From Rickettsiales bacterium (lineage in GTDB: Bacteria; Bacteroidota; Bacteroidia; Cytophagales; Cyclobacteriaceae), in assembly GCA_002729235.1 (NCBI GenBank), contig PBTY01000090.1, positions 1 to 64,000 of the forward strand: a stretch of 64,000 nt of DNA. Direction: 5' to 3'. The notes beneath the pieces are model-generated. The model did not search any database and was not told the DNA's origin. It saw nothing but the letters and a program-made list of their open reading frames with translations. The translations under genes were made by a program, and so were the position numbers. Shown here one piece after another: positions 1 to 9,200 of the stretch. Position 1 is the stretch's first letter; every line of letters begins with the position of its first letter.

Positions 1-460
1 AAATCTCATTACCATGCCGAATTGGTACATTCTCCTTTTTATCCATTTTGATTTACATCGATTGTGTAAACCTATTTCAGGACAAGACACCTGACCAAAC
101 GGCTATTAATAGTTTCCCACCCGCCTTCAGGCTAAGGCCTGATCACCAGCACGAATGCAAGAGATTTCCAAGCAAAGTCTGTCGTTCTATTTTTCGTTAT
201 CCGTGCGATTGGTCAACCGAACGTCGGCCCGGTTGATTTCAAATACGCTATTCTCAGCGATTAGGAATTTGCCTGTGAACACGGGGACGCCTAGTCTTGC
301 AGGCCAACGCTCTGTTAAGGCACAGCTCACCACCAGCACGTCATTCCGGAAGTAGCGCAGCGGATATCCGGAATCTCTTAAAACTCTTAGCAGAATCTGA
401 ATAGCTCACAGATCATCTGTCTTTTATATGTGTTCGCTTAATTGCTCAAGCCGCTGGGCT

Positions 461-489
461 TTTACTTTTTTCATTGATAAAAAAGTAAA
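461..489. repeat. Perfect 11-bp inverted repeat
   Basis: TTTACTTTTTT at 461-471 and AAAAAAGTAAA at 479-489 are exact reverse complements separated by a 7-base loop. Similar T-run/A-run hairpins recur in intergenic DNA of Bacteroidota, so this may be one copy of a dispersed element. Only one copy was noticed in this window. Confidence 0.6.
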
Positions 490-578
490 CAAAAAATCTA
501 GGCAAAATAATCACTCCCAACACACAGCCCACCGCACCCTCGGTATTTTGCCATGCCAGCCCGCCTGGATGTAGATTT

Positions 579-613
579 GATTCTACTTAACATAATAATT
601 AATTAGTAGAATC
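579..613 (-). terminator. Hairpin just downstream of the four-gene cassette
   Basis: GATTCTACT at 579-587 and AGTAGAATC at 605-613 are perfect reverse complements around a 17-base AT-rich loop, ending three bases past the last stop codon of the cassette. The position suits a transcription stop or mRNA 3' stabiliser for the minus-strand operon. There is no clean T-run after the stem, so intrinsic termination is uncertain. Confidence 0.4.
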
Positions 614-616
614 ATC

Positions 617-1057
617 TTATTCAAGGCTTCCGGTTAAAATGTCTTTTCCGCACTTGCTGCAAACCCGTGTGACCAAACTTCCAGAATCAATCGGGTATGC
701 ATGGATTTTGTTAACATCATCCGGTAGCACCACCTTAATTAAACTTCCAGAATTTTGAAATGCTCCATCCAAAAAGGTACTGCCAGCATTTTCATTTGCC
801 AACCACAGGATATTCTTTCTCCCACTATCATCAATTTCAACACTTCCTGAAAACAAAGTATTCACTGTGTAATCCTTATATGTTAAATAACTGGGATCAA
901 CAAATACAGAAACTAGTCCACTTTGTGTGACAGGTAAAGTATGTTTTAAGAATTTAGTAAGTTGATATGCACTACCTGTGAAATTTAAATTTTCGGAACC
1001 TGAGGGATTCAGATAACTCTCTTCAGTGGCACATTTATGACAATAATAACTTCCCAT
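617..1057 (-). CDS. Split zinc-ribbon protein, last gene of the cassette
   Basis: This 146-residue protein is not a family I recognise. A CxxC pair sits at each end (Cys6/Cys9 and Cys133/Cys136). Four cysteines in this arrangement usually bind one Zn ion as a zinc ribbon, here split by about 120 residues of beta-rich sequence with many Ser, Gly and Val. No signal peptide or membrane segment is seen, so it should be cytoplasmic. It starts with ATG 13 bases after the stop of the upstream gene, so it is almost certainly co-transcribed with the nuclease gene at 1508. A role in nucleic-acid or protein recognition for the cassette is inference from the zinc ribbon and the context. Confidence 0.8.
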   Translation of the reverse strand: MGSYYCHKCATEESYLNPSGSENLNFTGSAYQLTKFLKHTLPVTQSGLVSVFVDPSYLTYKDYTVNTLFSGSVEIDDSGRKNILWLANENAGSTFLDGAFQNSGSLIKVVLPDDVNKIHAYPIDSGSLVTRVCSKCGKDILTGSLE

Positions 1058-1070
1058 TACAATTCATTTT

Positions 1071-1511
1071 TCATTTTCTCAAAGGCATAACTCTCAACAA
1101 CTCCTTCATGGTATGCTGATTCAGATTGATACCATACTCAGTCTTGACTGCTGAGTCAGTGAATAGCTGATTAGGTTCTTTCCAGACCGTACTTGGAAAC
1201 AAATACTTGGTTGGTTTCTGACCATCTATAAACAAGACTAAGCCAATCCAGAGGTCATCTCTCAAGCCTTGTTGAAGATCAGCTTTGGAGACGTAAGAAT
1301 AGTTTGTTTTCTCAATATTGATTTGACGGCACAGAATATCGTACTCTGACTCCCCTACTCGATTAATTACCTTAAAGTGTGCTCCTTTATGATTTAGGTA
1401 ACTCTGGATAACATGATGATTTTCAGAGAGTAAGAATGCAGTTTTCATGATGGTCTCTGCAAGCTGATCTAGCTTGGAAGGTGGACGAAGTTCTGACCAA
1501 TTATAGCTCAT
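1071..1511 (-). CDS. Small cassette protein, possibly nuclease-fold-like
   Basis: This 146-residue cytoplasmic protein has a helical N-terminus (about 1-45), then an alternating beta/alpha part with VGESEYDILC near 52-61 and a stretch around LFPSTVWKEPN near 103-113. From memory, that last pattern resembles small Bacteroidota proteins distantly related to DUF4365/PD-(D/E)XK-like proteins. An ExK or QxK catalytic pair expected of an active nuclease is not evident after Asp59, so it may be an inactive or accessory version. The start ATG overlaps the stop of the nuclease gene by four bases, implying translational coupling. The assignment is tentative; the gene itself is well supported by operon structure. 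Confidence 0.75.
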   Translation of the reverse strand: MSYNWSELRPPSKLDQLAETIMKTAFLLSENHHVIQSYLNHKGAHFKVINRVGESEYDILCRQINIEKTNYSYVSKADLQQGLRDDLWIGLVLFIDGQKPTKYLFPSTVWKEPNQLFTDSAVKTEYGINLNQHTMKELLRVMPLRK

Positions 1512-3268
1512 TTGACTGCTGTTTCACTTTCTTCAAGTTGATGAATAGATAATGACCTCCATTTGTCTGGGAAGAAAGGAGTTTGAAAGTAATAATGAGC
1601 AAGATCTAGAAGGAAACCATAACCGACTGATTCAGTTCTATATTCGTAAGAAAATTCTTGTTTTCTATCATTAAACCTTTCGATAAATCCCTCAAAAGAA
1701 AGTGGTTCATGTAAATCTTTTGTTATTCTAATCTCTGATTGGTATCCATCATCTACACTTTTTGAAAATAATTGTTCTTCCAAATCATTATCCTGGTCTT
1801 CTATAAACCCTTGTGATTCCGATGAAGCACCATGAAAAGGCACGAAAAGACCGAGATCAACCTCTTTATCAAGAATAAAATCTCTTATTTCATTATACTC
1901 TTCCTCCATATTTAGGATAACTGTATATTCTAAAAGAGCGGCAAGAATTGGAGATGTGCTATCAGAATAGAAAATCGTTTTTTCGCCTGACGAAGCTAAT
2001 CGCACCACATTTTCTTTACTGTTATTAGCATCTGGTAAACAGTCATACATTTCCTTTCCTCTTTTTAAATACCAAAATATATTCCGTAAGTAGGTTTTGG
2101 CATTTTCATAATCTCCGCACTTCATTTGAGCATTAAGAGCCTGCATAATGGGTATTGAATGGATATCAAGCATAGGTCTGCACAATACCATATTGTTTGA
2201 TATGAGTTCGTTTATTACTGAAACGACACCTTTTGTATTAGCTTCTCCCAAAACTTCTGTTTCTATACGAATCACCAAGAGGAGATAATGAAAATAGTCG
2301 AACGATCTCAAATTGAAACCCACTTGTTCGTACCTGCCACCCTTTTTCGAAGAAAGACCGTTTTTTATACGCGATGTGTGGTAGGTTCTTTTTAAATAGA
2401 GTTGAAGTACATGAACAAAATGGATCAATACCTGAGTGAAGTATTGTAAAACCTTCTCATCTTTTTCCAATTTGTTTTTCAAAATCCAATACCAAAATCT
2501 TATGATGAGATAGGTACTGTAGCGTTTTGCAATGTCTAGGTTATTGATTTTTTCTGATTCAGTATAAATAACAAAAGCTATCAGCTTGAGAGATTCGAAC
2601 AGAAGTCGCCATTTTCTCTGTATAGTTTTCTTATAGCCAGTCCATGTATGTTTTGTAAAAATGTAATCAAGAAGCTCATTGAAATGAGGCGAAATTCCTT
2701 GAGTTGAATTTAAATTGATTAGTACCCTGTTGAATAGGCTTGTTGACTTGGCATCCGTCAATAAATGCGCTCCAAATAAATGCTCTGAAAATAAGATGGT
2801 CAGTCTAGAGATATCCCACCTATCATATGTCGTATTAGGCCTGGCTGTTGAAAGTTTTGTAAATAAACTATCTAGTGTACTCTGAACATTACCTTTTGCT
2901 TCTCCATTATGAACTATCACGATTTTTAGAGGTAAATGCTGAAATCGCGGATAGGCAGAAACAAAATCCTCAAATGTAGATTCTATAAGAGATTCGTATA
3001 CTCCGTCTTTTTTTCTCAGGCCCGATTCTGTAATATTTCTGTCACCACCTCCCTTTAATTCAAAATAGAACCTCTTTTTGATTCCATCATCATCATCGCC
3101 AATCGCAACTATATCCTTTCCATATTCCTTCAATCCAAGTTTTTGAGCTGGTTTGGACAAAACCGTGAAATTCATTGCCTCTAAAAGTATTGGGAAAATT
3201 GTGTTCAACTCACTCTTTTCTGTGAGTGATTCCAAATATTCCTTAACGACTATAGGCTTAAGATTCAT
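1508..3268 (-). CDS. PD-(D/E)XK nuclease-domain protein with large helical body
   Basis: This 586-residue protein has an N-terminal domain (about 1-160) that fits the restriction-endonuclease-like fold: a helix with Glu30, then GKD (Asp52), an acidic four-Asp loop (58-61), and the core strand FELKGG with Glu70 and Lys72. This gives the D...ExK catalytic set seen in Mrr-like and other PD-(D/E)XK enzymes. Residues about 190-586 are mainly alpha-helical with many aromatic residues and no P-loop. There is no signal peptide. The start overlaps the 613-residue gene by four bases and the end overlaps the next gene by four bases, so the genes act as one unit. A DNA- or RNA-cleaving effector role is likely from the motif; target and trigger are unknown. 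Confidence 0.85.
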   Translation of the reverse strand: MNLKPIVVKEYLESLTEKSELNTIFPILLEAMNFTVLSKPAQKLGLKEYGKDIVAIGDDDDGIKKRFYFELKGGGDRNITESGLRKKDGVYESLIESTFEDFVSAYPRFQHLPLKIVIVHNGEAKGNVQSTLDSLFTKLSTARPNTTYDRWDISRLTILFSEHLFGAHLLTDAKSTSLFNRVLINLNSTQGISPHFNELLDYIFTKHTWTGYKKTIQRKWRLLFESLKLIAFVIYTESEKINNLDIAKRYSTYLIIRFWYWILKNKLEKDEKVLQYFTQVLIHFVHVLQLYLKRTYHTSRIKNGLSSKKGGRYEQVGFNLRSFDYFHYLLLVIRIETEVLGEANTKGVVSVINELISNNMVLCRPMLDIHSIPIMQALNAQMKCGDYENAKTYLRNIFWYLKRGKEMYDCLPDANNSKENVVRLASSGEKTIFYSDSTSPILAALLEYTVILNMEEEYNEIRDFILDKEVDLGLFVPFHGASSESQGFIEDQDNDLEEQLFSKSVDDGYQSEIRITKDLHEPLSFEGFIERFNDRKQEFSYEYRTESVGYGFLLDLAHYYFQTPFFPDKWRSLSIHQLEESETAVK

Positions 3269-5106
3269 AAAGCATTATCAAACTGTTTAACCATAAATTC
3301 ATACGATATTGGGTCTGCAATTCGCCTGTAGTCAATCCAGGTTGAATGCTGAATATGAGACAGGGGGCTCACACTTTGATCTTGTAGTTTCCAGCTCTTA
3401 CCTCTGACTATAGTTACAGACTTCATCATGCTCATGAAAGAGCTTCCATCCTCAGAAACCTTCTTCATCATTTTGGCTTGCTGCTCGTTTTCCAACCGAT
3501 AATAGAGTTCCATGAGTTCTCTCTCATTCTCCAAAGGATTTAAATCATCATATTTTTCCTTATTTTCCGTGTATTTCTGATATTCCTTATGGTAATCCTT
3601 AATTGGTTCTAGAAATTGATTGGTGTTATCAATGTTCTTTTCTAACCACTCCATTAATAAACCATATGCTTCTGTGGTCAGAAGTTTTAATATATTTTGC
3701 ATATGCTCAATAACATTTTCGCTTTCTGACTGCTGAAGGTTTTTAAGGACTGGAAGAAGTTTTTCAAATGAATGAGGAGCATGGTAAATACAATCAATGG
3801 CATTAAATTGAAATTCCTCTGGAACAGATAGTAAGTTGATTTCATTAGCAATTCCATCGTAAGCAAGAATAATTTCAATTGGCAGTAACCCAATTCTGTA
3901 CCCAGGATTAAATAGATCACAGATGTACTTCTCGGTTTCAACTCTATTTGATCTCCAAAAATGTGAAATAGCTTCTTGAAAAAGCCTATTGACTCCCATT
4001 GACCCATTTGCTTTATGGTAGCTTACAAGTAATGAAAATAGATATTTGGGATTTTTATAATGATTAAAAAATCGCTTTATAACATTGAAATTCTTTGTTG
4101 TTGAGATATATGTAATCAGCAGTTTAAATTTTTCTTCTTCATAATCTTCTAGATAGAGGGAAATTACATTCATAGTAATATCAGCTACTTCTTTGCTGAT
4201 TTTTAGCAGCTTATCGAGTTCGAGAAAGCATTTTTCTCTCAGGATTTTGGTCGAGGCTCCATTCTCAATTATTCTACAAAATAAAAATGCTTGATCATCC
4301 CGAAATTCATTGGATTCTCTAATTGCAAGATCAAAGCTCTCTTCCAGTTCAAGTATCTTTTTCAAGTTAAGTCTAGGTATAGTTCCAAAATCAGCCGGAT
4401 TCTTGGAGCTAGCCAAATCAATTGCCATATTGAATAAATCTTCCTTTCCTGAATTATGAATGCTAATAATCAAGTTTGATCTAATGATTGGAAACGGGTA
4501 GTTTAAATCTGACGTTTGATCAAGTAATTCTTTCGCTAAACTAATATTGCGTTTCCCCACTTCTCTAAGAAAGCTGTATAGGTAATGGTTGTCCTTATTC
4601 TCAATATCCTTCTCAAGTACTTTTAGCACCTGTTCCGATGTAATGCTTGCTTTAACTAAAAAGCCATAGAACCACTTGTCGAATAGGAAGAGATTTCTAG
4701 TCTTTTCTTTAGCTAAAGATTCTCTAAATTCAATTATCCCCACGCTTCCTGAAGACTGCAAGGAATGCAATACGTGAATTCTTAATGGATCTAAAATGAA
4801 ATCAAAAGCATTCACAAAGTTGTGCTTGTATAGAGATTTTAAATGACCATGATAATCCTCTATCTGAGAAAAAGCATCTTCAATATTTTTAGATAATGGA
4901 GCATCTAAGTGATCTTCAATTAAGGAAATAAGTTTTAGGGAGATAAGGTCATTGGAGTAGTCAATAACGAGCCCTTTATTATTTTCAATTAGAACACCGC
5001 TTGCTAATAATTCTTCAAAATCTGATCGCCGAGTTGTAGGAATTGCTTTGTCCCTTGAAAGGAAAATGTGATCAAAAAGTATTTCAAGTTCTTCTTCTCG
5101 AGACAT
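3265..5106 (-). CDS. Helical-repeat protein, first gene of the cassette
   Basis: This 613-residue protein is almost entirely alpha-helical by composition, Leu/Ile/Lys/Glu-rich, with repeating helix pairs of the HEAT or TPR-like kind from about residue 60 to 500 and a charged C-terminal part (about 500-560) that may be coiled. No Walker motif, metal motif or signal peptide is seen. I do not recognise the family. It leads the operon and overlaps the nuclease gene by four bases, so the two are probably made in fixed ratio and may form a complex. A sensor or scaffold partner for the nuclease is a plausible inference only. The long AT-rich frame has no interruption, so it looks functional. Confidence 0.85.
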   Translation of the reverse strand: MSREEELEILFDHIFLSRDKAIPTTRRSDFEELLASGVLIENNKGLVIDYSNDLISLKLISLIEDHLDAPLSKNIEDAFSQIEDYHGHLKSLYKHNFVNAFDFILDPLRIHVLHSLQSSGSVGIIEFRESLAKEKTRNLFLFDKWFYGFLVKASITSEQVLKVLEKDIENKDNHYLYSFLREVGKRNISLAKELLDQTSDLNYPFPIIRSNLIISIHNSGKEDLFNMAIDLASSKNPADFGTIPRLNLKKILELEESFDLAIRESNEFRDDQAFLFCRIIENGASTKILREKCFLELDKLLKISKEVADITMNVISLYLEDYEEEKFKLLITYISTTKNFNVIKRFFNHYKNPKYLFSLLVSYHKANGSMGVNRLFQEAISHFWRSNRVETEKYICDLFNPGYRIGLLPIEIILAYDGIANEINLLSVPEEFQFNAIDCIYHAPHSFEKLLPVLKNLQQSESENVIEHMQNILKLLTTEAYGLLMEWLEKNIDNTNQFLEPIKDYHKEYQKYTENKEKYDDLNPLENERELMELYYRLENEQQAKMMKKVSEDGSSFMSMMKSVTIVRGKSWKLQDQSVSPLSHIQHSTWIDYRRIADPISYEFMVKQFDNAL

Positions 5107-5594
5107 AAGCTGTCTATTATTTGGTTTTAATGAAAATAATAAATGGAGTTAAGTGTGGAATAAATTTACGAAACGGTTTTTAATGTTTTGTACCTGTACC
5201 GCACACATTTGCCACTCTCCTTCCCTCTGACCTACATCTCTCACTGCGGCATGGTAATTCCTCAGACAAGGTGTCTCCCATCGGAGGAGTGGCAAAAGAG
5301 TGCTCGTTACTGCAATAAAATGAAGTGATTGCTTTTGATTGATGAAATTGGCCTTTGCCCTCAAACTATTAATCCCGCCCCTGAGCCAAAGCTATATTAA
5401 CATAACCTGCCTGCCAGAGAGGCTCCTTCCCTCCCCGAACCAGACAGTCTCAAAAAACAGAAACTCCTTTTTGAGAAATCAAAGAATAGTTTGGATTAAA
5501 TAAAGTATTTAGACTACAACTGAATCCGGGTGTTTTCATTTCCATTCTTATGTAGTACTTTATTATTTCGTTAGTCGCCACCTAATACGAAGCA
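5107..5594. other. Non-coding region between cassette and peptidase operon
   Basis: This 488-base region separates the divergent operons at 3265-5106 (minus) and 5595 (plus) and should contain both promoters. A segment at about 5200-5460 looks richer in G and C than the flanking genes. A 71-codon minus frame inside it (5149-5364) has no protein-like features. No promoter matching the Bacteroidota TAnnTTTG element was found with confidence. Together with 1-616 this brackets the cassette by non-coding DNA on both sides. Confidence 0.45.
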
Positions 5595-6242
5595 GTGAAG
5601 AAATCACATTGGATATTAATATTATCAGTACTCGTCTCATTGATGCTGATTGGATTTATGGTAGGAGTTTTTACCATGAACATTTCCTTCACTCCTCCCA
5701 TAGATGACCCCAATGTAGATAAAAGTTCCCTACACATTCAAGGTATCCATGCGGATGAGGACATGATGGAGATCATGGAGGTTCTTGGCTATGTTGGTGC
5801 AGACATCACCGCAGTAGAAACTCCAGGAATAAAGGTAACAGAGTACGCATTTGCTATAAAAGATGGTAACAGAAGGGTGATTGGATACAACAAAAACGCT
5901 CTGGAATTAGCCAATAACATCCTTCCTTATCCTGAAGAGCGTTGGTGTTCCAAATGGATTTTGGCTCATGAAATTGGACATCACCTACTTGATCATGTGA
6001 ATAATAAAAGACTCTCCAGAAGAGCTGAAGAATTGCAGGCGGATCGCTTTGCTGGATTTGTCATGAGACTATTAGAAGCGGATAGCGCTGAGGCCGTTTT
6101 TGTTGTTAAAAATATAATTTTTGATTCTGATCTTGATTATCCTCCAACATATGATAGAGAAGAATATATCCTTAAAGGATGGAATGAAGCCCAGGAGTAT
6201 ATTAACCTACTCACTAACCAGGAACTACAGTTAAAATTATGA
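5595..6242 (+). CDS. Membrane-anchored M48-like zinc metallopeptidase
   Basis: This 215-residue protein begins at a GTG with a short basic N-terminus and one membrane segment (about 6-28). The catalytic HExxH motif is His125-Glu126-Ile-Gly-His129, followed by an ExxxD-type pattern (Glu146, Asp150), as in M48-type and ImmA/IrrE-like zincins where the downstream acidic residue is a zinc ligand. The C-terminal PPTYDREEYILKGW stretch matches the tail common in M48-type lipoproteins. The domain is predicted to face the periplasm. Its stop overlaps the start of the next gene (ATGA), so the two proteins probably work together. ImmA/IrrE proteins are normally soluble, so M48-like is preferred. Substrate unknown. 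Confidence 0.8.
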   Translation: MKKSHWILILSVLVSLMLIGFMVGVFTMNISFTPPIDDPNVDKSSLHIQGIHADEDMMEIMEVLGYVGADITAVETPGIKVTEYAFAIKDGNRRVIGYNKNALELANNILPYPEERWCSKWILAHEIGHHLLDHVNNKRLSRRAEELQADRFAGFVMRLLEADSAEAVFVVKNIIFDSDLDYPPTYDREEYILKGWNEAQEYINLLTNQELQLKL

Positions 6243-9200
6243 GATTCTTATTCGCATTGCTATTAGTCATTTCATCTATGCTTTCAAGGGCTCAAATTGC
6301 GTTCTATGATGCACAAAAATTAGCCGCTCTTAGTTCCGATCAAATTGATCTGGTTTTAAAGTATTCAGAAGAGCACGAAAAGCATCTAGATAACCAAAAA
6401 AAATCCTTCGAAAATTCAATTGAAACCGCAAAAAAGAAAAATGCGAATGCAATAGCTACTCAAAAACTGCTTATGCTTAGTATAGACGACCTTGAAAGGA
6501 AAATCCAGGAAGCCAAGAACAAGGCACAGAGTGATGCGGTACGCAATCAGATCCTCAGACTGAGGAGTGATTTGAATAGAATATATGACCAATTAAGACA
6601 AGCAGATGCCGATATCAGAGCTAGTGACTCTCGAATTACCCAGGCACAACTGAGTATTGTAGAGCTGGATAAGAGACAATCCCTAATTTCAAAAGTGGGG
6701 TTAAATGGTCAACCAAGTGAAAAGGAGGTTCTTGATAATCTTAAGAAATTTTTAGATGATCCTTTTGATAATTCCGTGAATAAATTGGAGTTTGATTTGA
6801 TTTATAGTATCCTGGACCGTGTTTTTAAAGAAATCAATAAGAAGTCAGAATTAGAAAAGGCTAATTCAATTGCTGCTCCACTCCTTGGCGTTTTGCCAAC
6901 GGCCATTTCCGCTTTCAATTCAAAAACAGGCCCATCTGAAAATGATGTGATAAAAGAACTGTCTTTCTATATAGCTGACGAATTCAGAAAGGGTGTCACA
7001 GCTAGCTATGTAAAATTCTTCGAAAAGAAACTGGATAGCATTGGAGAACTACAATTACTATTCCCAACAACATACGATATGTTGAAAGAAAGAAATCCCT
7101 TCACCTACCCTGATCTGGGCAAAGAATGGAAGGTTACTATAGAAGAAGACTTAAGAAAGTTGCTCCCAAACCTTATCGAGTTCATGGAGATGCCTAACGG
7201 CGATCTGAAAATGAAGTTCCTAACCGATACCCGAATAAACACTGTAAAAAATAAGCCTGTCTATAACTACTTAGTGCTTAGCACAGATATTATTTCCAAA
7301 CTTGTGGACAAGTATCATCCCAGTGATCTTTTTGCTTACCTGGACGCCAAATACTATGAGTCTGATTACAAAATTGGGAAGATTGAAAAAGTTATTCACG
7401 GGATAGAAATCATTCAATCGAACCTACGGGATACCACTAAAAGCAAAGCAAACCAGTTCAGCAATATCTGGATCAGCCCTGAGCAGTTCAAACTGCTCAA
7501 CAACGATAGAAAACTTCACCTGTTCGCTGGCTTGATTTATCAGCAGGACAAGGAGTTTTTTGAACCCATGAAAGCGGCCATTCATGAATCCGGAACCTTC
7601 AGCATTGAAAAACTCAAAGCTTTTCAAAAACAGCATCTGATTCCCATACTGGACGTACTCAATAAAATAAAGGAGTATGAGTCTTCTTTGCAATCCAAAG
7701 AGGAGTATACGGTATATCTGGAACTCTTTGTTGATTTATTTAAAGTAGTCAGTACCCACTTCGCAGTAGATACTCATTTGGAAGAAATCAACAAGGCGGC
7801 AGATTTGATTGCCAACCATAAAACTATTCTAAAAAAGGACTTTGACCAATTGGTCACCAAGATCTCGGATGAGGACTATGTCAAAGCTCTTCTGGACATC
7901 ATTGACAATGAATTTCTTAAGGAAAAGGTAGACCTGTTCAAAGAAAGGATGACCGATTCAGAACTATTTAATCATTTGTCAAAACCTGAAATCACAAAAC
8001 TTTCTCAAGCAGAAATTGGTCGTCTTACTGGCTCATTGGAAGATAAGATTAAGCAACTTTCTTTGACCAAAAACTGTAAGATCACCATCGCCGAAATTGA
8101 ATTAATCAGAAATAGTCAATCTTATTCCAGCATAAAAGCTGAAGTGCTCAAATACAAGGAGCTTATCAATTTATCAGATGCTGAAGTGCTACTATTGGAA
8201 TATAAAGAGGATGCGACTGATATCCTGAAGCTTTTCGAGGACAATAAACTGTCAGGCAAAGAATGGAACTTGTTGTTGACAAAAGTTAATAATCGCATCG
8301 ATGATGAATGGTTGGAGTCATTGGATCATGTCTTACACATATATCAGGCCATTAAGGAAAAGAACAATGAAAATCTTCTGACCCACCTGCTTCTGCTGTT
8401 AGAAAAAGTGATTGGAGATGAATTGGAAGATAGGTTCCCAACAGCATCGGCTAGAATAGCAACAATTGAAGGTGAAATTAAGATTTTAGCTGACACACTT
8501 AAAAAGACTCATGTTCGATTCAATCAGGATAGTCTTGCACAGCGACTCATTGTTTTAAATGAAGAACTCAAAGAATTGGAAGGTTTTAAGCACTACCAGA
8601 ACACCATTAACCTAATCAGGAAGTTCATGCCCTTTGTCATTGCATTATCTGATACAGATGATCCAGAAGCGATGAAGAAAGTAATTAAAGAGCACGTAGC
8701 CCCGGCAAATTCATTCGCAAAGAAGAGGGTCTCTCCTTTCTTTGCCACCATAACCGCTCACCCAGGGCTTTTTCTAAGCTACGAAACACTTAAACTTAAT
8801 GATGAATCAGCAATGACTGTAGGAATGACTGGCCCGATTGGATTGGAAATTGGAAAAAGGCTTAATTGCAAAAAATGTTCACCTCCTGGTACTCCGACAA
8901 AGTTTGTTAACAAAAACAATAAATTGAAAAAAGTATCAGGACATTCAATTTCCCTTTATGGACAACTGGTTGACATTGGGGCCATATTGAACTACCGTAT
9001 CTCTGATGATTCTGCAGAAGATCTTCCTTCAGAGGTATCCTTCAAGCAAATTTGGTCTCCAGGGGTTTCCCTCAACTGGGGTATTAGAAACACTCCATTG
9101 ACTCTGGGAATTGGATGGCAATCGGTACCTGAATTAAGAGAAATCAAAATTGATAATGATGATAATCCGACCAATGTAGGTGATATTTCACAAGCTAGCA

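Larger units (their letters stand above)
1..616. other. Non-coding flank 3' of the four-gene cassette
   Basis: No convincing gene is visible in these 616 bases. Two short overlapping open frames near 48-355 have no protein-like composition. The stretch holds two clear inverted repeats (461-489 and 579-613, listed separately) and patches that look more GC-rich than the neighbouring genes. The texture resembles dispersed intergenic repeat DNA of Bacteroidota rather than a decayed gene. It borders the cassette at 617-5106 and could mark one edge of an inserted segment; that is inference. Confidence 0.5.

Noticed and set aside
48-355. Two overlapping plus-strand open frames (62 and 66 codons)
   Set aside because: Composition is not protein-like, no start context or homology feel, and they overlap each other in a repeat-like region.
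5149-5364. 71-codon minus-strand open frame
   Set aside because: Lies in non-coding GC-richer DNA between divergent operons; no domain, signal or good start.
7424-7693. Minus-strand frame of 89 codons inside the 1007-residue gene
   Set aside because: Antisense shadow of a strong coding frame.
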